15,158 nucleotides of DNA from Actinomycetes bacterium (GTDB taxonomy: Bacteria; Actinomycetota; Thermoleophilia; Gaiellales; Gaiellaceae): positions 1 through 15,158 of the forward strand of contig JANXXF010000411.1 in assembly GCA_025350775.1 (NCBI GenBank). The letters run 5' to 3'. The notes beneath the pieces were generated by a model. It had not been told where the DNA came from. It made no database searches and saw nothing but the letters and a program-made list of their open reading frames with translations. This document shows positions 1 to 6,459 of the stretch, piece after piece (position 1 is the first letter of the stretch; each line of letters begins with the position of its first letter). Made by a program: the position numbers and the translations under genes.

Positions 1-558
1 GCCCCGCGCAGCGCCGGCGCCGGTCGCGCCGCCGGCGGCGCCCATCACCGCCAGCTCGCCTTCGCGTTCGACGCGCCCACCACGCCGACGCCCGCCCTGC
101 AGCCGCTCACCGACTGGGAGCGGATGCTCGCCGACTACCGCACGACGGCGATGTCGGTCGGCATCCACCCGCTCACGCTGCTGCGCCCGCACCTGCCCGG
201 TGACGTCATCTCGACGATCGAGCTGGGGGAGCGGGCGCACGGGTCGCGGGTCGCCCTGGCGGGAATGGCGGTCGCCCGCCAGCGCCCCGCCACGGCCAAC
301 GGCATCGTCTTCATGCTGCTCGAGGACGAGCACGGCCAGTTCAACCTGATCGTGCTGCCGCCCGTGTACGAGCGCTACCGCGCGATCGTCCGCGGCGAGC
401 CGTTGCTGCTCGCCCGCGGCCGCTTCGAGCATGTCGGCCGCAACCGCAACATCCTGGTCGATCAGCTGGAGTCGCTGTCGGAGCTGGCTCGCCGCGTGGC
501 GAATGAGAACGAAATCGTGTCGGCGCTGCCGGGCGCGCACCACTTCGGGCACCGCTGA
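1..558 (+). CDS. dnaE2: Error-prone DNA polymerase DnaE2, C-terminal part (5' end outside window)
   Basis: Reading frame 1 is open from the first base to TGA 556-558, giving 185 C-terminal residues. The stretch WERMLADYRTTAMSVGIHPL followed by LLRPHLP is the hallmark junction before the C-terminal OB fold in DnaE2-type alpha subunits. The OB fold follows (GSRVALAGMAVARQRP, then GIVFMLLEDEHGQFNLIV). DnaE2 is a second, error-prone PolIII alpha subunit used in SOS mutagenesis and lesion bypass, usually with ImuA' and ImuB; those partners are not visible here and could lie upstream. An inverted-repeat element begins at the base after the stop codon. Replicative DnaE1 is the alternative, but the short tail after the OB fold and the motif wording favour DnaE2. 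Confidence 0.88.
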   Translation, partial: APRSAGAGRAAGGAHHRQLAFAFDAPTTPTPALQPLTDWERMLADYRTTAMSVGIHPLTLLRPHLPGDVISTIELGERAHGSRVALAGMAVARQRPATANGIVFMLLEDEHGQFNLIVLPPVYERYRAIVRGEPLLLARGRFEHVGRNRNILVDQLESLSELARRVANENEIVSALPGAHHFGHR

Positions 559-784
559 GCCTGGATCCACCGTTGTTCGTGATCGCGGGGCGCTCGTCCG
601 GGCTGTCAGGACGCGCTGGGGCCGTACGGGGCGGGCCGGTGGCCCGTTCCGGAGGCTCCAGCGCGGAGCGCACCGGCTGGGTGCAGGCCCCCGCCGCCGG
701 AGGCGGAGGGGACGAAGCCCCGCCGGGGAGCGGCCTGGTAGTCTGGACGAGCCGCAACGCCCGCGACAAACGGTGGATCCAGGC
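559..784 (+). mobile_element. MITE-like inverted-repeat element, copy A
   Basis: 226 bp bounded by perfect 16-bp terminal inverted repeats, GCCTGGATCCACCGTT at 559-574 and its complement at 769-784. Beyond these, weaker complementarity continues for roughly 60 bp (for example GCTCGTCC near the left end matches the complement near the right end). A second, clearly homologous copy lies at 8965-9188 in the same internal orientation. The flanks are a direct TGA repeat (556-558 and 785-787), consistent with a 3-bp target-site duplication. A perfect internal hairpin, CGGGCC-GGT-GGCCCG at 632-646, is conserved in both copies. No convincing protein is encoded. It begins exactly after the dnaE2 stop, so a dnaE2 transcript would carry it as a large 3' hairpin. 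The alternative is a structured intergenic repeat that does not transpose. Confidence 0.75.
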
Positions 785-819
785 TGAGGATGGGCCGAGA
801 TCGTCGCAGCACGACACGA

Positions 820-825
820 TAGGTT
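820..825 (+). promoter_or_regulatory. Candidate -10 box (TAGGTT) upstream of the uORF and reductase
   Basis: TAGGTT fits the TANNNT -10 pattern and lies 10 nt before ATG 836, so a transcript would begin close to that ATG. No good -35 is seen. It sits just outside the right end of the inverted-repeat element. Confidence 0.35.
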
Positions 826-835
826 CTCCCCACCC

Positions 836-874
836 ATGAGCAGCGGACTCCGAACGAACGTGTGTCGCCCGTGA
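836..874 (+). CDS. Possible 12-codon leader peptide (uORF) before the ferric-reductase-like gene
   Basis: ATG 836 opens a 12-residue frame, MSSGLRTNVCRP, ending at TGA 872-874. It overlaps the downstream gene in another frame, and its stop forms a GTGA overlap with the in-frame GTG at 871 of the reductase, the usual geometry of translational coupling. A TANNNT -10 box ends 11 nt before the ATG, so translation may be leaderless. There is one Cys, near the end. This is inferred from layout only; a chance short ORF is quite possible. Confidence 0.3.
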   Translation: MSSGLRTNVCRP

Positions 875-2274
875 CCGACGCCGGCTTCGCCCTCGCCGGC
901 CCAGCCCCCGGCAGCGGCACCCCGCTCGGCCGTCTCGCCGCGAGCCGCGCCTACCGCCGGGCAACCGCCTGGCTGCTGTGGCTCTTCATCCTCGGCAACG
1001 GCGCCGGCAGCATCGCGCTGTGGGTCGACGCGGGCGGCCTCGACGCCACCCGGAGCGCCGGCGACATCGTCACGACCATCGGCCGGGTCACCGGCATGGC
1101 CGGCGCCTACCTCGCGCTCGTCCAGGTGGTGCTGCTCGCGCGCCTGCCGTGGATCGAGCGGCTCGCCGGCTTCGACCGTCTGACCGTCTGGCACCGCTGG
1201 AACGGCAAGTCCGCGCTCTACCTCGTCGTCGCCCACGTGATCTTCACCACGGTCGGCTACTCGCTCAACGACCAGATCTCCGTGTGGGCCGAGGTGCAGG
1301 CACTGCTCACCACCAACTACCCGGGCATGTGGACGGCGACGATCGGAACAGCGCTGTTCGTCGTCGTCGCGTGCAGCTCGTACGCGATCGCGCGCCGCCG
1401 GCTCCGCTACGAGGTCTGGTACTGCATCCACTTCACCGCGTACGCGTCGATCGCACTCGCCTGGTTCCATCAGATCCCGACGGGCAGCGACCTCGCCACG
1501 CTCACCGTCGCCAGCGACTACTGGACGTCGCTCTACATCGCGACGCTCGCGCTGCTCGTCGTCTTCCGTGTGCTCGTCCCGCTCGCGCGCACGCTCGCCC
1601 ACGGGCTGCGCGTCTCCGAGGTGGTGCAGGAAGGGCCCGGGGTGGTCTCGCTCACCATCACCGGCCGCTACCTCGGCGCACTCCACGCCCAGGCGGGCCA
1701 GTTCTTCCTGTGGCGCTTCCTCACCCGCGGCCACTGGCTCGAGTCGCACCCGTTCTCGCTGTCCGCGGCGCCCGACGGGCGGTCGCTGCGCATCACCGTG
1801 AAGGGTATGGGCAACTTCACGAGGAAGATCGCCCAGGATGTCCGGCCCGGCACCCGCGTCGTTGCCGAAGGGCCGTTCGGCGCATTCACGACCGCGTTGC
1901 GGCGGCGTGACAGGGTCGTGCTGATCGCCGGCGGCATCGGTATCACGCCGGTGCGCGCGCTGCTGGAGGAGATGGGCGGCGACGTCGTCGTGCTCTACCG
2001 CGCCATGCGTGACGAGGACGTCGTGTTTCGCGACGAGCTCGACCGGATCGCCGCCGCCCGCGGCGCCCGTATCGAGTACCTCGTGGGCGATCATGCGACA
2101 CCCGAGGGCGCCCGGCTACTCTCGACCGAGCACCTGTGCGAGCTGCTCCCCGACATCGCGGAGCGCGAGGTATATCTCTGCGGGCCGCCGGCGATGACGG
2201 ATGCGATCGAGCAGAACGTCCGCGCTGCAGGAGTGCCGCGCCGCGCGCTGCACGTCGAGCGCTTCGCGATCTGA
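862..2274 (+). CDS. Ferric reductase-like transmembrane flavohaem oxidoreductase
   Basis: 470 residues. The N-terminal half is a membrane ferric-reductase-like domain of about six helices (roughly residues 35-245) with four well-placed histidines, His111, His125, His190 and His203, likely ligating two b haems. The C-terminal half is an FNR-type module: a beta barrel with HPFSLS (296-301) for FAD, GGIGITP (357-363) for the nicotinamide nucleotide, and CGPP (440-443) near the end. It probably moves electrons from cytosolic NAD(P)H through FAD and haem to an acceptor outside the membrane. The downstream cupredoxin, FMN-binding protein and ApbE suggest that acceptor is a secreted flavoprotein or copper protein rather than only ferric iron. 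GTG 862 is the first in-frame start; GTG 871, which overlaps the stop of the short upstream frame, is equally plausible. Neither has a clear Shine-Dalgarno sequence. Confidence 0.87.
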   Translation: MSPVTDAGFALAGPAPGSGTPLGRLAASRAYRRATAWLLWLFILGNGAGSIALWVDAGGLDATRSAGDIVTTIGRVTGMAGAYLALVQVVLLARLPWIERLAGFDRLTVWHRWNGKSALYLVVAHVIFTTVGYSLNDQISVWAEVQALLTTNYPGMWTATIGTALFVVVACSSYAIARRRLRYEVWYCIHFTAYASIALAWFHQIPTGSDLATLTVASDYWTSLYIATLALLVVFRVLVPLARTLAHGLRVSEVVQEGPGVVSLTITGRYLGALHAQAGQFFLWRFLTRGHWLESHPFSLSAAPDGRSLRITVKGMGNFTRKIAQDVRPGTRVVAEGPFGAFTTALRRRDRVVLIAGGIGITPVRALLEEMGGDVVVLYRAMRDEDVVFRDELDRIAAARGARIEYLVGDHATPEGARLLSTEHLCELLPDIAEREVYLCGPPAMTDAIEQNVRAAGVPRRALHVERFAI

Positions 2275-2314
2275 CACGCGCCGGCGAGGGGCCGCGGCGG
2301 CGCGGCGGCGCGTG
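2275..2314. terminator. GC-rich hairpin between convergent genes
   Basis: CACGCGCCG (2275-2283) pairs perfectly with CGGCGCGTG (2306-2314) across a 22-base loop, directly after the reductase stop and just before the end of the convergent cupredoxin gene. There is no T-tract, so it would be an actinobacterial-style bidirectional hairpin terminator at best. Confidence 0.4.
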
Positions 2315-2317
2315 GCC

Positions 2318-2776
2318 CTACGCGGTGAAGGTCATCCGGCCGCGCATGAACCCCAGGTGCGCCATCGCCCAGGGGTCACAGCCGGCGGCGCAGAACCAGT
2401 CGTAGGCACCCGGCTTGGCCGGTGCCCTGAACGTGAACGTCGTGACCGCAGGCTGGCCGGCCTTCGCCGGAGCGATCAGCACGCTGAGTCTGAGACCGGG
2501 CGCAGTGAACGTGTGGGGCGCCGGGTCGTAGTTGGTCACGCTGACGGTGACCCGCCGGCCCACCTTCGCCGAGAACAGAGCGGGCAGGTAGGCGTCGTGC
2601 CAGCTGCCTTTGGCGTCCTGCTTGCCCTGCTGGACGTCGGATTTGATCGAGAGCTGGATGGGCGTCGAGGTCGCGGCAACATGTCCGCTTGTTGCCCTTG
2701 CGGCGACCGCGAGCGAGGGTAGCGCGAGGGCGGTGGCGAGGCAGGCAACTGCGATGAGGGGAAGGTGGCGCTTCAT
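2318..2776 (-). CDS. Secreted cupredoxin-like copper protein
   Basis: 152 residues. The start is ATG 2776, where the sequence becomes a clean signal peptide (MKRHLPLIAVACLATALALP, cleavage probably after the AVAA near residue 26); AAAGGA about 10 nt upstream serves as ribosome site. The mature part is a beta-sandwich of cupredoxin type: VGRRVTVSVTNYDPAPHTF gives the first likely copper ligand His88. The C-terminal FCAAGCDPWAMAHLGFM supplies Cys129, Cys133, His140 and Met144 in a C-x3-C-x6-H-x3-M arrangement. Cupredoxins carry single electrons outside the cytoplasmic membrane. The gene is convergent to the reductase and divergent from the FMN-binding gene, suggesting a role as an electron carrier in the same module. 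The family is clear; the partner is inferred. Confidence 0.8.
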   Translation of the reverse strand: MKRHLPLIAVACLATALALPSLAVAARATSGHVAATSTPIQLSIKSDVQQGKQDAKGSWHDAYLPALFSAKVGRRVTVSVTNYDPAPHTFTAPGLRLSVLIAPAKAGQPAVTTFTFRAPAKPGAYDWFCAAGCDPWAMAHLGFMRGRMTFTA

Positions 2777-2966
2777 TCCGGAAGTGATCCTTTCGTGGTG
2801 AGGTCGGGTGGCTACCTCCTCAGAACTACCTGGTGCCCCGCACCCTGCGCCACGAGGTTTTCCGATCCCAGGAAGTCGGCTAACAGGCACGCAACATGCC
2901 CGCCAGATCTCAACACCAGGGCCTTCGCACCCGGAGGTTGTCGAGCCGGGCGACCGGAGAACCGCC

Positions 2967-2972
2967 TACGCT
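2967..2972 (+). promoter_or_regulatory. Candidate -10 box (TACGCT) of the FMN-binding/apbE operon
   Basis: TACGCT fits TANNNT and ends 7 nt before ATG 2980, the spacing expected for leaderless transcription; no ribosome-binding site precedes that ATG. It lies in the 203-bp divergent spacer 2777-2979, which holds no other feature I can support. Confidence 0.4.
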
Positions 2973-2979
2973 TGCCGCA

Positions 2980-3618
2980 ATGAGACGCCAGTCGCTCTCC
3001 GCCCTGATCGCCGCCACCACGGTAATCGGGCTGCCCACCGCGAACGCGGTCGCGGCCATCACGGCCAACCCGCCGAGCAGCACCACGGCCAGGGAGAAGG
3101 CCAAGGCTGCTGCCGCCAGGGCCGCCGCGGCGAAGGCTGCTGCCGCAAAGACTGCTGCCGCCAAGTCCGCCGCGGCGAAGGCCGCTGCGCCAACGACGAG
3201 CGCGGCAACCACGACTGTCGCCGCACGGGCCACCACCGCGGCACCCGTCACCACCACCGCTGACGGCCGCACCATCGGCCCGCCGCTCGACATCATGCCG
3301 ACGCCCGCCAAGGCGAAGCCGACAGCGCCCACGGGTGAGCACACCTACGTCGGTGAGCCCGCCGAGATGGATCAGTGGGGCCCGGTGACGGTCACGATCG
3401 TCGTGGAGAACGGCAGGATCACCGAATCGACTGCGGACATGCCCCTCGAGCGGCCACGCTCCAACTTCATCAACACCCGCGTCGAGCCGTATCTGAACGC
3501 GCAGACGCTGAAGCTCCAGAGCGCCAGGCTCGACCTGATCGGCGGCGCCACCCGCGCCTGCATCGCCTACGCCGAGTCGCTGCAGAGTGCCATTGACAAG
3601 GCGGGCATCAGGCCCTGA
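2980..3618 (+). CDS. Secreted FMN-binding domain protein (covalent flavoprotein)
   Basis: 212 residues from ATG 2980. Residues 1-28 form a signal peptide (MRRQSLSALIAATTVIGLPT then ANAVAA). Residues 37-70 are a low-complexity Ala/Lys tract, followed by a Thr/Pro-rich linker to about residue 118. The C-terminal 95 residues are an FMN-binding domain: GPVTVTIVVENGRI, a PYLNAQTL segment, and the flavinylation site DLIGGAT, with Thr191 as the expected attachment point for FMN by a phosphoester bond, then the usual YAESLQSAIDKA helix. The next gene is ApbE, the enzyme that makes that bond, and starts inside this stop codon. Starting at 2980 rather than an upstream ATG gives the signal peptide at the N-terminus. 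Probable job: an extracytoplasmic one- or two-electron flavin carrier fed by the membrane reductase upstream. Confidence 0.88.
   Translation: MRRQSLSALIAATTVIGLPTANAVAAITANPPSSTTAREKAKAAAARAAAAKAAAAKTAAAKSAAAKAAAPTTSAATTTVAARATTAAPVTTTADGRTIGPPLDIMPTPAKAKPTAPTGEHTYVGEPAEMDQWGPVTVTIVVENGRITESTADMPLERPRSNFINTRVEPYLNAQTLKLQSARLDLIGGATRACIAYAESLQSAIDKAGIRP
3088..3189 (+). repeat. Degenerate Ala/Lys-coding tandem tract
   Basis: About 100 bp of imperfect 12-15 bp units (GCC/GCT-rich with AAG or AAA every fourth or fifth codon) encode residues 37-70 of the FMN-binding protein as repeating AAAK. It reads as a cationic helical spacer between signal peptide and flavin domain. Such tracts change length readily by slippage. 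Confidence 0.65.
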
Positions 3619-4406
3619 TGCTCCGGGTCGAGAGCGTGATGGGCATGCCCATTCGCATCGACGTGCGTGACCCCGGGGTCGGCCCCGAGGCGGTGCAGGC
3701 GGCCTTCGACTGGCTCGCCGAGGTCGACATGCGCTTCAGCACCTGGAAGCCGCACAGCGAGATCAGCCGCATCAACCGCGGCGAGCTAGCGCTCGAGGAC
3801 GCACACCCCGACGTGACCGACGTGCTCGCCCGCTGCCTCGAGCTGGGCGAGCTGACCGGTGGCTACTTCGACGCGTGGGCGGTCGCGCACGGGCTGGAGG
3901 GCGACGGACGCGATCCGTCGGTGTTCCTGCCCGGCGCCGTCGAGCCGTCCGGCCTTGTCAAGGGCTGGTCGGTGGAGCGGGCGGGCAAGCTGCTCGAGGC
4001 GCACGGGGCGCGCAACTACTCGGTGAACGCCGGCGGCGACATCCGCGCCCGCGGTGCCGCCCTGCCCGCGGCGACCTGGCGCATCGGCATCCAGCATCCG
4101 CGGCAGAACGATGCCATCGCCGCCGTCGTCGAGGGCAACGACCTGGCGGTCGCCACCTCCGGCGCGTACGAGCGCGGCAACCACGTGATCGACCCGCACA
4201 CGGGCGAGGCGCCGCGCGACGTCCTCTCGGCCACGATTAGCGGCGACGACCTGGGCACGGCGGATGCCTATGCGACCGCGGCCCTGGCCATGGGCGCTGC
4301 CGCCCCGGAGTGGTCGACGCAGCTCGTCGGCTACGAGGCGCTGTTGATCCTCGCCGACGGCACGATGCTCTCGACGCGGCGCTTCCCCTTCGGCGCCGTC
4401 GACTAG
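3618..4406 (+). CDS. apbE: FAD:protein FMN transferase (ApbE family)
   Basis: 262 residues. ATG 3618 shares its A with the TGA of the FMN-binding gene (TGATG), so the two are translationally coupled. ApbE transfers FMN from FAD to a Thr or Ser of its target with Mg2+. Family landmarks run in order: MGMPIRIDV (8-16), MRFSTWKPHSEISRIN (38-53), FDAWAV (84-89), GLVKGWSVERA (112-122), NAGGDIRA (137-144), SGAYERGNHVIDPHTG (181-196) and DLGTADAYATAA (211-222), the last holding the metal-binding acidic and Thr residues. No signal peptide or lipobox is visible, unlike many ApbE proteins, so how it meets its secreted substrate is unclear; flavinylation before export, or a missed N-terminus, are options. 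Its direct substrate is almost certainly Thr191 of the upstream protein. Confidence 0.92.
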   Translation: MLRVESVMGMPIRIDVRDPGVGPEAVQAAFDWLAEVDMRFSTWKPHSEISRINRGELALEDAHPDVTDVLARCLELGELTGGYFDAWAVAHGLEGDGRDPSVFLPGAVEPSGLVKGWSVERAGKLLEAHGARNYSVNAGGDIRARGAALPAATWRIGIQHPRQNDAIAAVVEGNDLAVATSGAYERGNHVIDPHTGEAPRDVLSATISGDDLGTADAYATAALAMGAAAPEWSTQLVGYEALLILADGTMLSTRRFPFGAVD

Positions 4407-4433
4407 CGGATCGGCCGGCACGGAAGCCCACCA

Positions 4434-4748
4434 TCACGTCGATGAACGGCCCGCGGCGTGGCCCGGGACGGCCGTGCTCCCGCTGCGTTCGCAGCTGTCC
4501 GGGCAACGGGGGCGCAGCCGCCGGAGTCTCAGCAGGTCGACGAACTGCCTGGCCGAGGGCCCGGACTGGCGCAGGATCGATCGGAGCGTCCCGGGCGCAA
4601 GCTCACGATGTAGCGGCACGATCACGGCCCGTCCGTTGTCGTTGTGGAGCTTCACATGGCTGCCGCGCTGGCTCACGACGTCGAACCCTCCGCACTGAAG
4701 GGCTCGGACGGCATCGGCTCCCGAGACGACCGGGAGCCCGGGGCTCAC
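4434..4748 (-). CDS. hicA: HicA-type mRNA interferase toxin
   Basis: 104 residues, starting at GTG 4748 that overlaps the hicB stop (GTGA). The core is typical HicA with a dsRBD-like fold: SGADAVRALQCGGFDVVSQR, then GSHVKL with catalytic His31, and PLHRELAPGTLRSILRQSG. HicA cleaves mRNA when not bound by HicB. Usual HicA proteins stop near residue 70, just after the FVDLL found here; this frame runs about 33 residues further in an Arg/Ser-rich tail (RLRRLRPRCPDSCERSGS and onward), ending 28 bp from the convergent apbE stop. The extension looks like read-through into non-coding sequence after loss of the original stop. The toxin may or may not still be active. Confidence 0.82.
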   Translation of the reverse strand: MSPGLPVVSGADAVRALQCGGFDVVSQRGSHVKLHNDNGRAVIVPLHRELAPGTLRSILRQSGPSARQFVDLLRLRRLRPRCPDSCERSGSTAVPGHAAGRSST

Positions 4749-4963
4749 GCCGCGATTTCGACCGAGGCTATGAGGACAGGCTCCATGCCGTCTGGGTGAG
4801 ACGTGCCCTCGAAGTACAGCTCGAGTGCCTCACGGAGACTCTCGAGCGCCTCCTCGACCGTCGTACCCTGGCTGGTCACCTCAACCTCGAGGCAGCGGGC
4901 CACATACCACGGTGCCTCGTGTGTGACTGCGGCGGTCAGATGCACGCGACGGAGAGTAGCCAC
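4745..4963 (-). CDS. hicB: HicB-like antitoxin
   Basis: 72 residues. LTAAVTHEAPWYVARCLEVEVTSQGTTVEEALESLREALELYFEG is the partially degraded RNase-H-like fold of short HicB antitoxins, here written in two parts as LTAAVTHEAPWYVARCLEVE and TSQGTTVEEALESLREALEL. No C-terminal DNA-binding domain is present. It should neutralise HicA, encoded immediately downstream with a 4-nt overlap. The order hicB then hicA is one of the two common arrangements. GTG 4963 is used as start; GTG 4945 (Val7) is an alternative closer to the usual N-terminus. The pair lies 41 nt downstream of the small unknown gene 5005-5325 and may be co-transcribed with it. Confidence 0.82.
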   Translation of the reverse strand: MATLRRVHLTAAVTHEAPWYVARCLEVEVTSQGTTVEEALESLREALELYFEGTSHPDGMEPVLIASVEIAA

Positions 4964-5004
4964 TTGCCGGCGACAACTTCGTGCCGGCTTCGGGCCGACT
5001 CGCG

Positions 5005-5325
5005 TCAGCGGTTCTCGATCTCCAGCGCGAACCGCGGCAGCCGTTTCGCCACGGCCAGGTTGAACGCCGCGATGTACTCCTCCTGAGCGTCCTCGCCGAG
5101 CTGGTTCCAGGCGTAGTGGTCGCGCGCGTCGGCGAGCAGCTCGGTGCCCTCCTCGACCAGGTCGACGACATCGCCCCAGAGCTGCGTCGCGCCGTCGCGA
5201 TCGGCCTCACGGTAGAGGCTCTCCGCCTCCTCGATGCGGCGCAGCAGGTCGCCGTTGTCGGCGACGAACAGGTCGAGCTGCCGGGCAATCAGGTCGGCGA
5301 ACGGGCGACGGCGGCCGAGCCTCAC
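5005..5325 (-). CDS. Small acidic helical protein of unknown function
   Basis: 106 residues from GTG 5325. I do not recognise the family. The sequence is predicted almost wholly helical: a basic start (MRLGRRRPFADLIARQLDLF), then acidic helices (LLRRIEEAESLYREADRDGA, VVDLVEEGTELLADARDHYA) and a final EEYIAAFNLAVAKRLPRFAL segment. It has no signal peptide, membrane segment or Cys. Strong G/C third positions and sensible composition support real coding. It lies 36 bp downstream of the glycosyltransferase on the same strand and is probably in its operon. The start region contains an imperfect 20-bp tandem duplication that duplicates the GTGAGG start context. Confidence 0.65.
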   Translation of the reverse strand: MRLGRRRPFADLIARQLDLFVADNGDLLRRIEEAESLYREADRDGATQLWGDVVDLVEEGTELLADARDHYAWNQLGEDAQEEYIAAFNLAVAKRLPRFALEIENR

Positions 5326-5358
5326 AGACGGCGTCCCGGCCTCACGGGCGGCGTCCGG
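5320..5358 (-). repeat. Imperfect 20-bp tandem duplication at a start codon
   Basis: Two units, 5320-5339 and 5340-5358, both beginning CCTCAC and containing GGCGTCC on the plus strand. On the minus strand this gives two GTGAGG contexts 20 nt apart. The upstream GTG would encode only seven residues and stop at a TGA overlapping the GTG 5325 start. Confidence 0.5.
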
Positions 5359-5361
5359 TCA

Positions 5362-6435
5362 TCACGGCCGCCAGCTCGCTATCTCCTCATACACGGCGAG
5401 GTGCGCCTGCGCCGACGCCGCCCAGGTCAGCTCGGCGCGTGCCCGCGCTGCGCCCGCGCGCGCCTCCGCCAGCGCAGCTCCCGTGAGCAGCTCGCGGATC
5501 GCCCGCGCGAAGCCCTTCACGTCGCCCGGCTCGACCACGCGGCCCGCGCCATAGGTGCGGATCGGGTCGCCCAGGCCACCGACGTCGTACACCACCGCCG
5601 GCACCCCGGCCCCCAGCGCCCGCAGCAGCGCTCCGCTCTGGTCGAGCTCGGCGCGATACGGGAAAAGCGCCACGGCCGTCTCGGCCAGCGTCGCGTCGAT
5701 CTCGGCGTCGGAGAGGTAGCCCAGGCGCCACTCGGCCAGGTCGCCGGCGGCAGCGCGGTAGTGATCGATCGGCTCCAGCGGGTCGCCGGCCACGATGAGG
5801 CGCGCGCCCGGCACCTGCTTCGCCGCCGCGATTGCGTCGAGCAGCCCCTTGTACGGCCGGATCACGCCGAGGCACAGCAGCGTCCGCCCGGGGTCGGCGG
5901 CGAGCACCGGCGAGCTGGGGAACACCGGGTGGGGGATGACGCGCAGCCGCTCGTCCGGCACGCCCAGCCCGGCGAGGGTCGCCTTGCCGCGCTCGCTGTG
6001 CACGACGATCCGGTCGAAGCGGGCCAGCAGCCGCTGCCACAGCGCTGCCTTTGCCGCACTGCGCCGCGGCAGCAGGTCGTGCGCCGTGAACACCGACGGA
6101 ACGCCCAGCCGCAGCAGCCGCTCGTCCAGCTGCGGCCAGGCGAGCCACTGGAAGTGGACGACATCGGCGCGGGAGCAGGCGCGTGCCAGGCGCAACATCC
6201 CGGCGGGGTGCTCGACCGCCTTCAGCGGCAGCCGCAGCCGCGAGCGGCGGAAGAGCCTGGAGCTGAGCGGGTAGAAGGCCTCGCTGCGCCGGTAGCCGTC
6301 GGCTGCGGGGATCTCGCCGAAGCGGAAGCGTGACGTGACCAGCTCGACGTCGGCGCCGGCGACGCTAAGCGCATGCGCCAGCTCGTGGTCGTACTGCGGC
6401 GTGAAGGCCGCGGGGTCGGCGAGGACGACACGCAT
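5362..6435 (-). CDS. Glycosyltransferase family 4-like protein
   Basis: 357 residues from ATG 6435. GT-B fold of the GT4 type: an N-terminal acceptor domain (MRVVLADPAAFTPQYDHELA; DVVHFQWLAW at 91-100; VFTAHDLLP at 115-123), linker VHSERGKATLAGLGV, and VIPHPVF at 166-172. The nucleotide-sugar domain follows, with LCLGVIRPYKGLLDAI (187-202, Arg193 and Lys196 expected to bind diphosphate), VALFPYRAELDQSGALLRALGAG (split as VALFPYRAELDQ and SGALLRALGAG, about 255-277), then GVPAVVYDVGGLGD. It likely transfers a sugar from an NDP or GDP donor to a lipid, polysaccharide or small molecule at the cytoplasmic side of the membrane; the specific substrate cannot be read. It is divergent from the EEP gene across only 24 bp. 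Confidence 0.88.
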   Translation of the reverse strand: MRVVLADPAAFTPQYDHELAHALSVAGADVELVTSRFRFGEIPAADGYRRSEAFYPLSSRLFRRSRLRLPLKAVEHPAGMLRLARACSRADVVHFQWLAWPQLDERLLRLGVPSVFTAHDLLPRRSAAKAALWQRLLARFDRIVVHSERGKATLAGLGVPDERLRVIPHPVFPSSPVLAADPGRTLLCLGVIRPYKGLLDAIAAAKQVPGARLIVAGDPLEPIDHYRAAAGDLAEWRLGYLSDAEIDATLAETAVALFPYRAELDQSGALLRALGAGVPAVVYDVGGLGDPIRTYGAGRVVEPGDVKGFARAIRELLTGAALAEARAGAARARAELTWAASAQAHLAVYEEIASWRP

Positions 6436-6436
6436 G

Positions 6437-6455
6437 GCCGACTACAGTAGTCGGC
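6437..6455. promoter_or_regulatory. Palindromic bidirectional -10 box between divergent genes
   Basis: GCCGACTA-CAG-TAGTCGGC is a perfect 8-bp inverted repeat filling most of the 24-bp spacer between ATG 6435 (minus) and ATG 6460 (plus). It contains TACAGT (6443-6448, plus) and TACTGT (6444-6449, minus), both TANNNT -10 boxes. The last T lies 8 nt before the minus ATG and 11 nt before the plus ATG, so both transcripts would be leaderless or nearly so. A dimeric repressor site is the alternative reading of the palindrome. Confidence 0.5.
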
Positions 6456-6459
6456 GGCG

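Noticed and set aside
431..964. Open frames running through inverted-repeat copy A, with similar peptides in copy B (for example RATGPPR and ARPDSPDERPA)
   Set aside because: The similarity follows from DNA homology of the two copies; frames are open on both strands because of high GC and contain no recognisable domain or ribosome site. A conserved peptide cannot be fully excluded.
2812..3342. Gly/Arg-rich minus-strand frames over the FMN-binding gene
   Set aside because: They are the complement of the Ala/Lys repeat tract; low complexity, no start signals.
4981..6333. 450-residue plus-strand open frame
   Set aside because: It is antisense to the glycosyltransferase and small unknown gene, rich in Arg/Gln/Pro/His as GC-rich shadows are, and has no domain.
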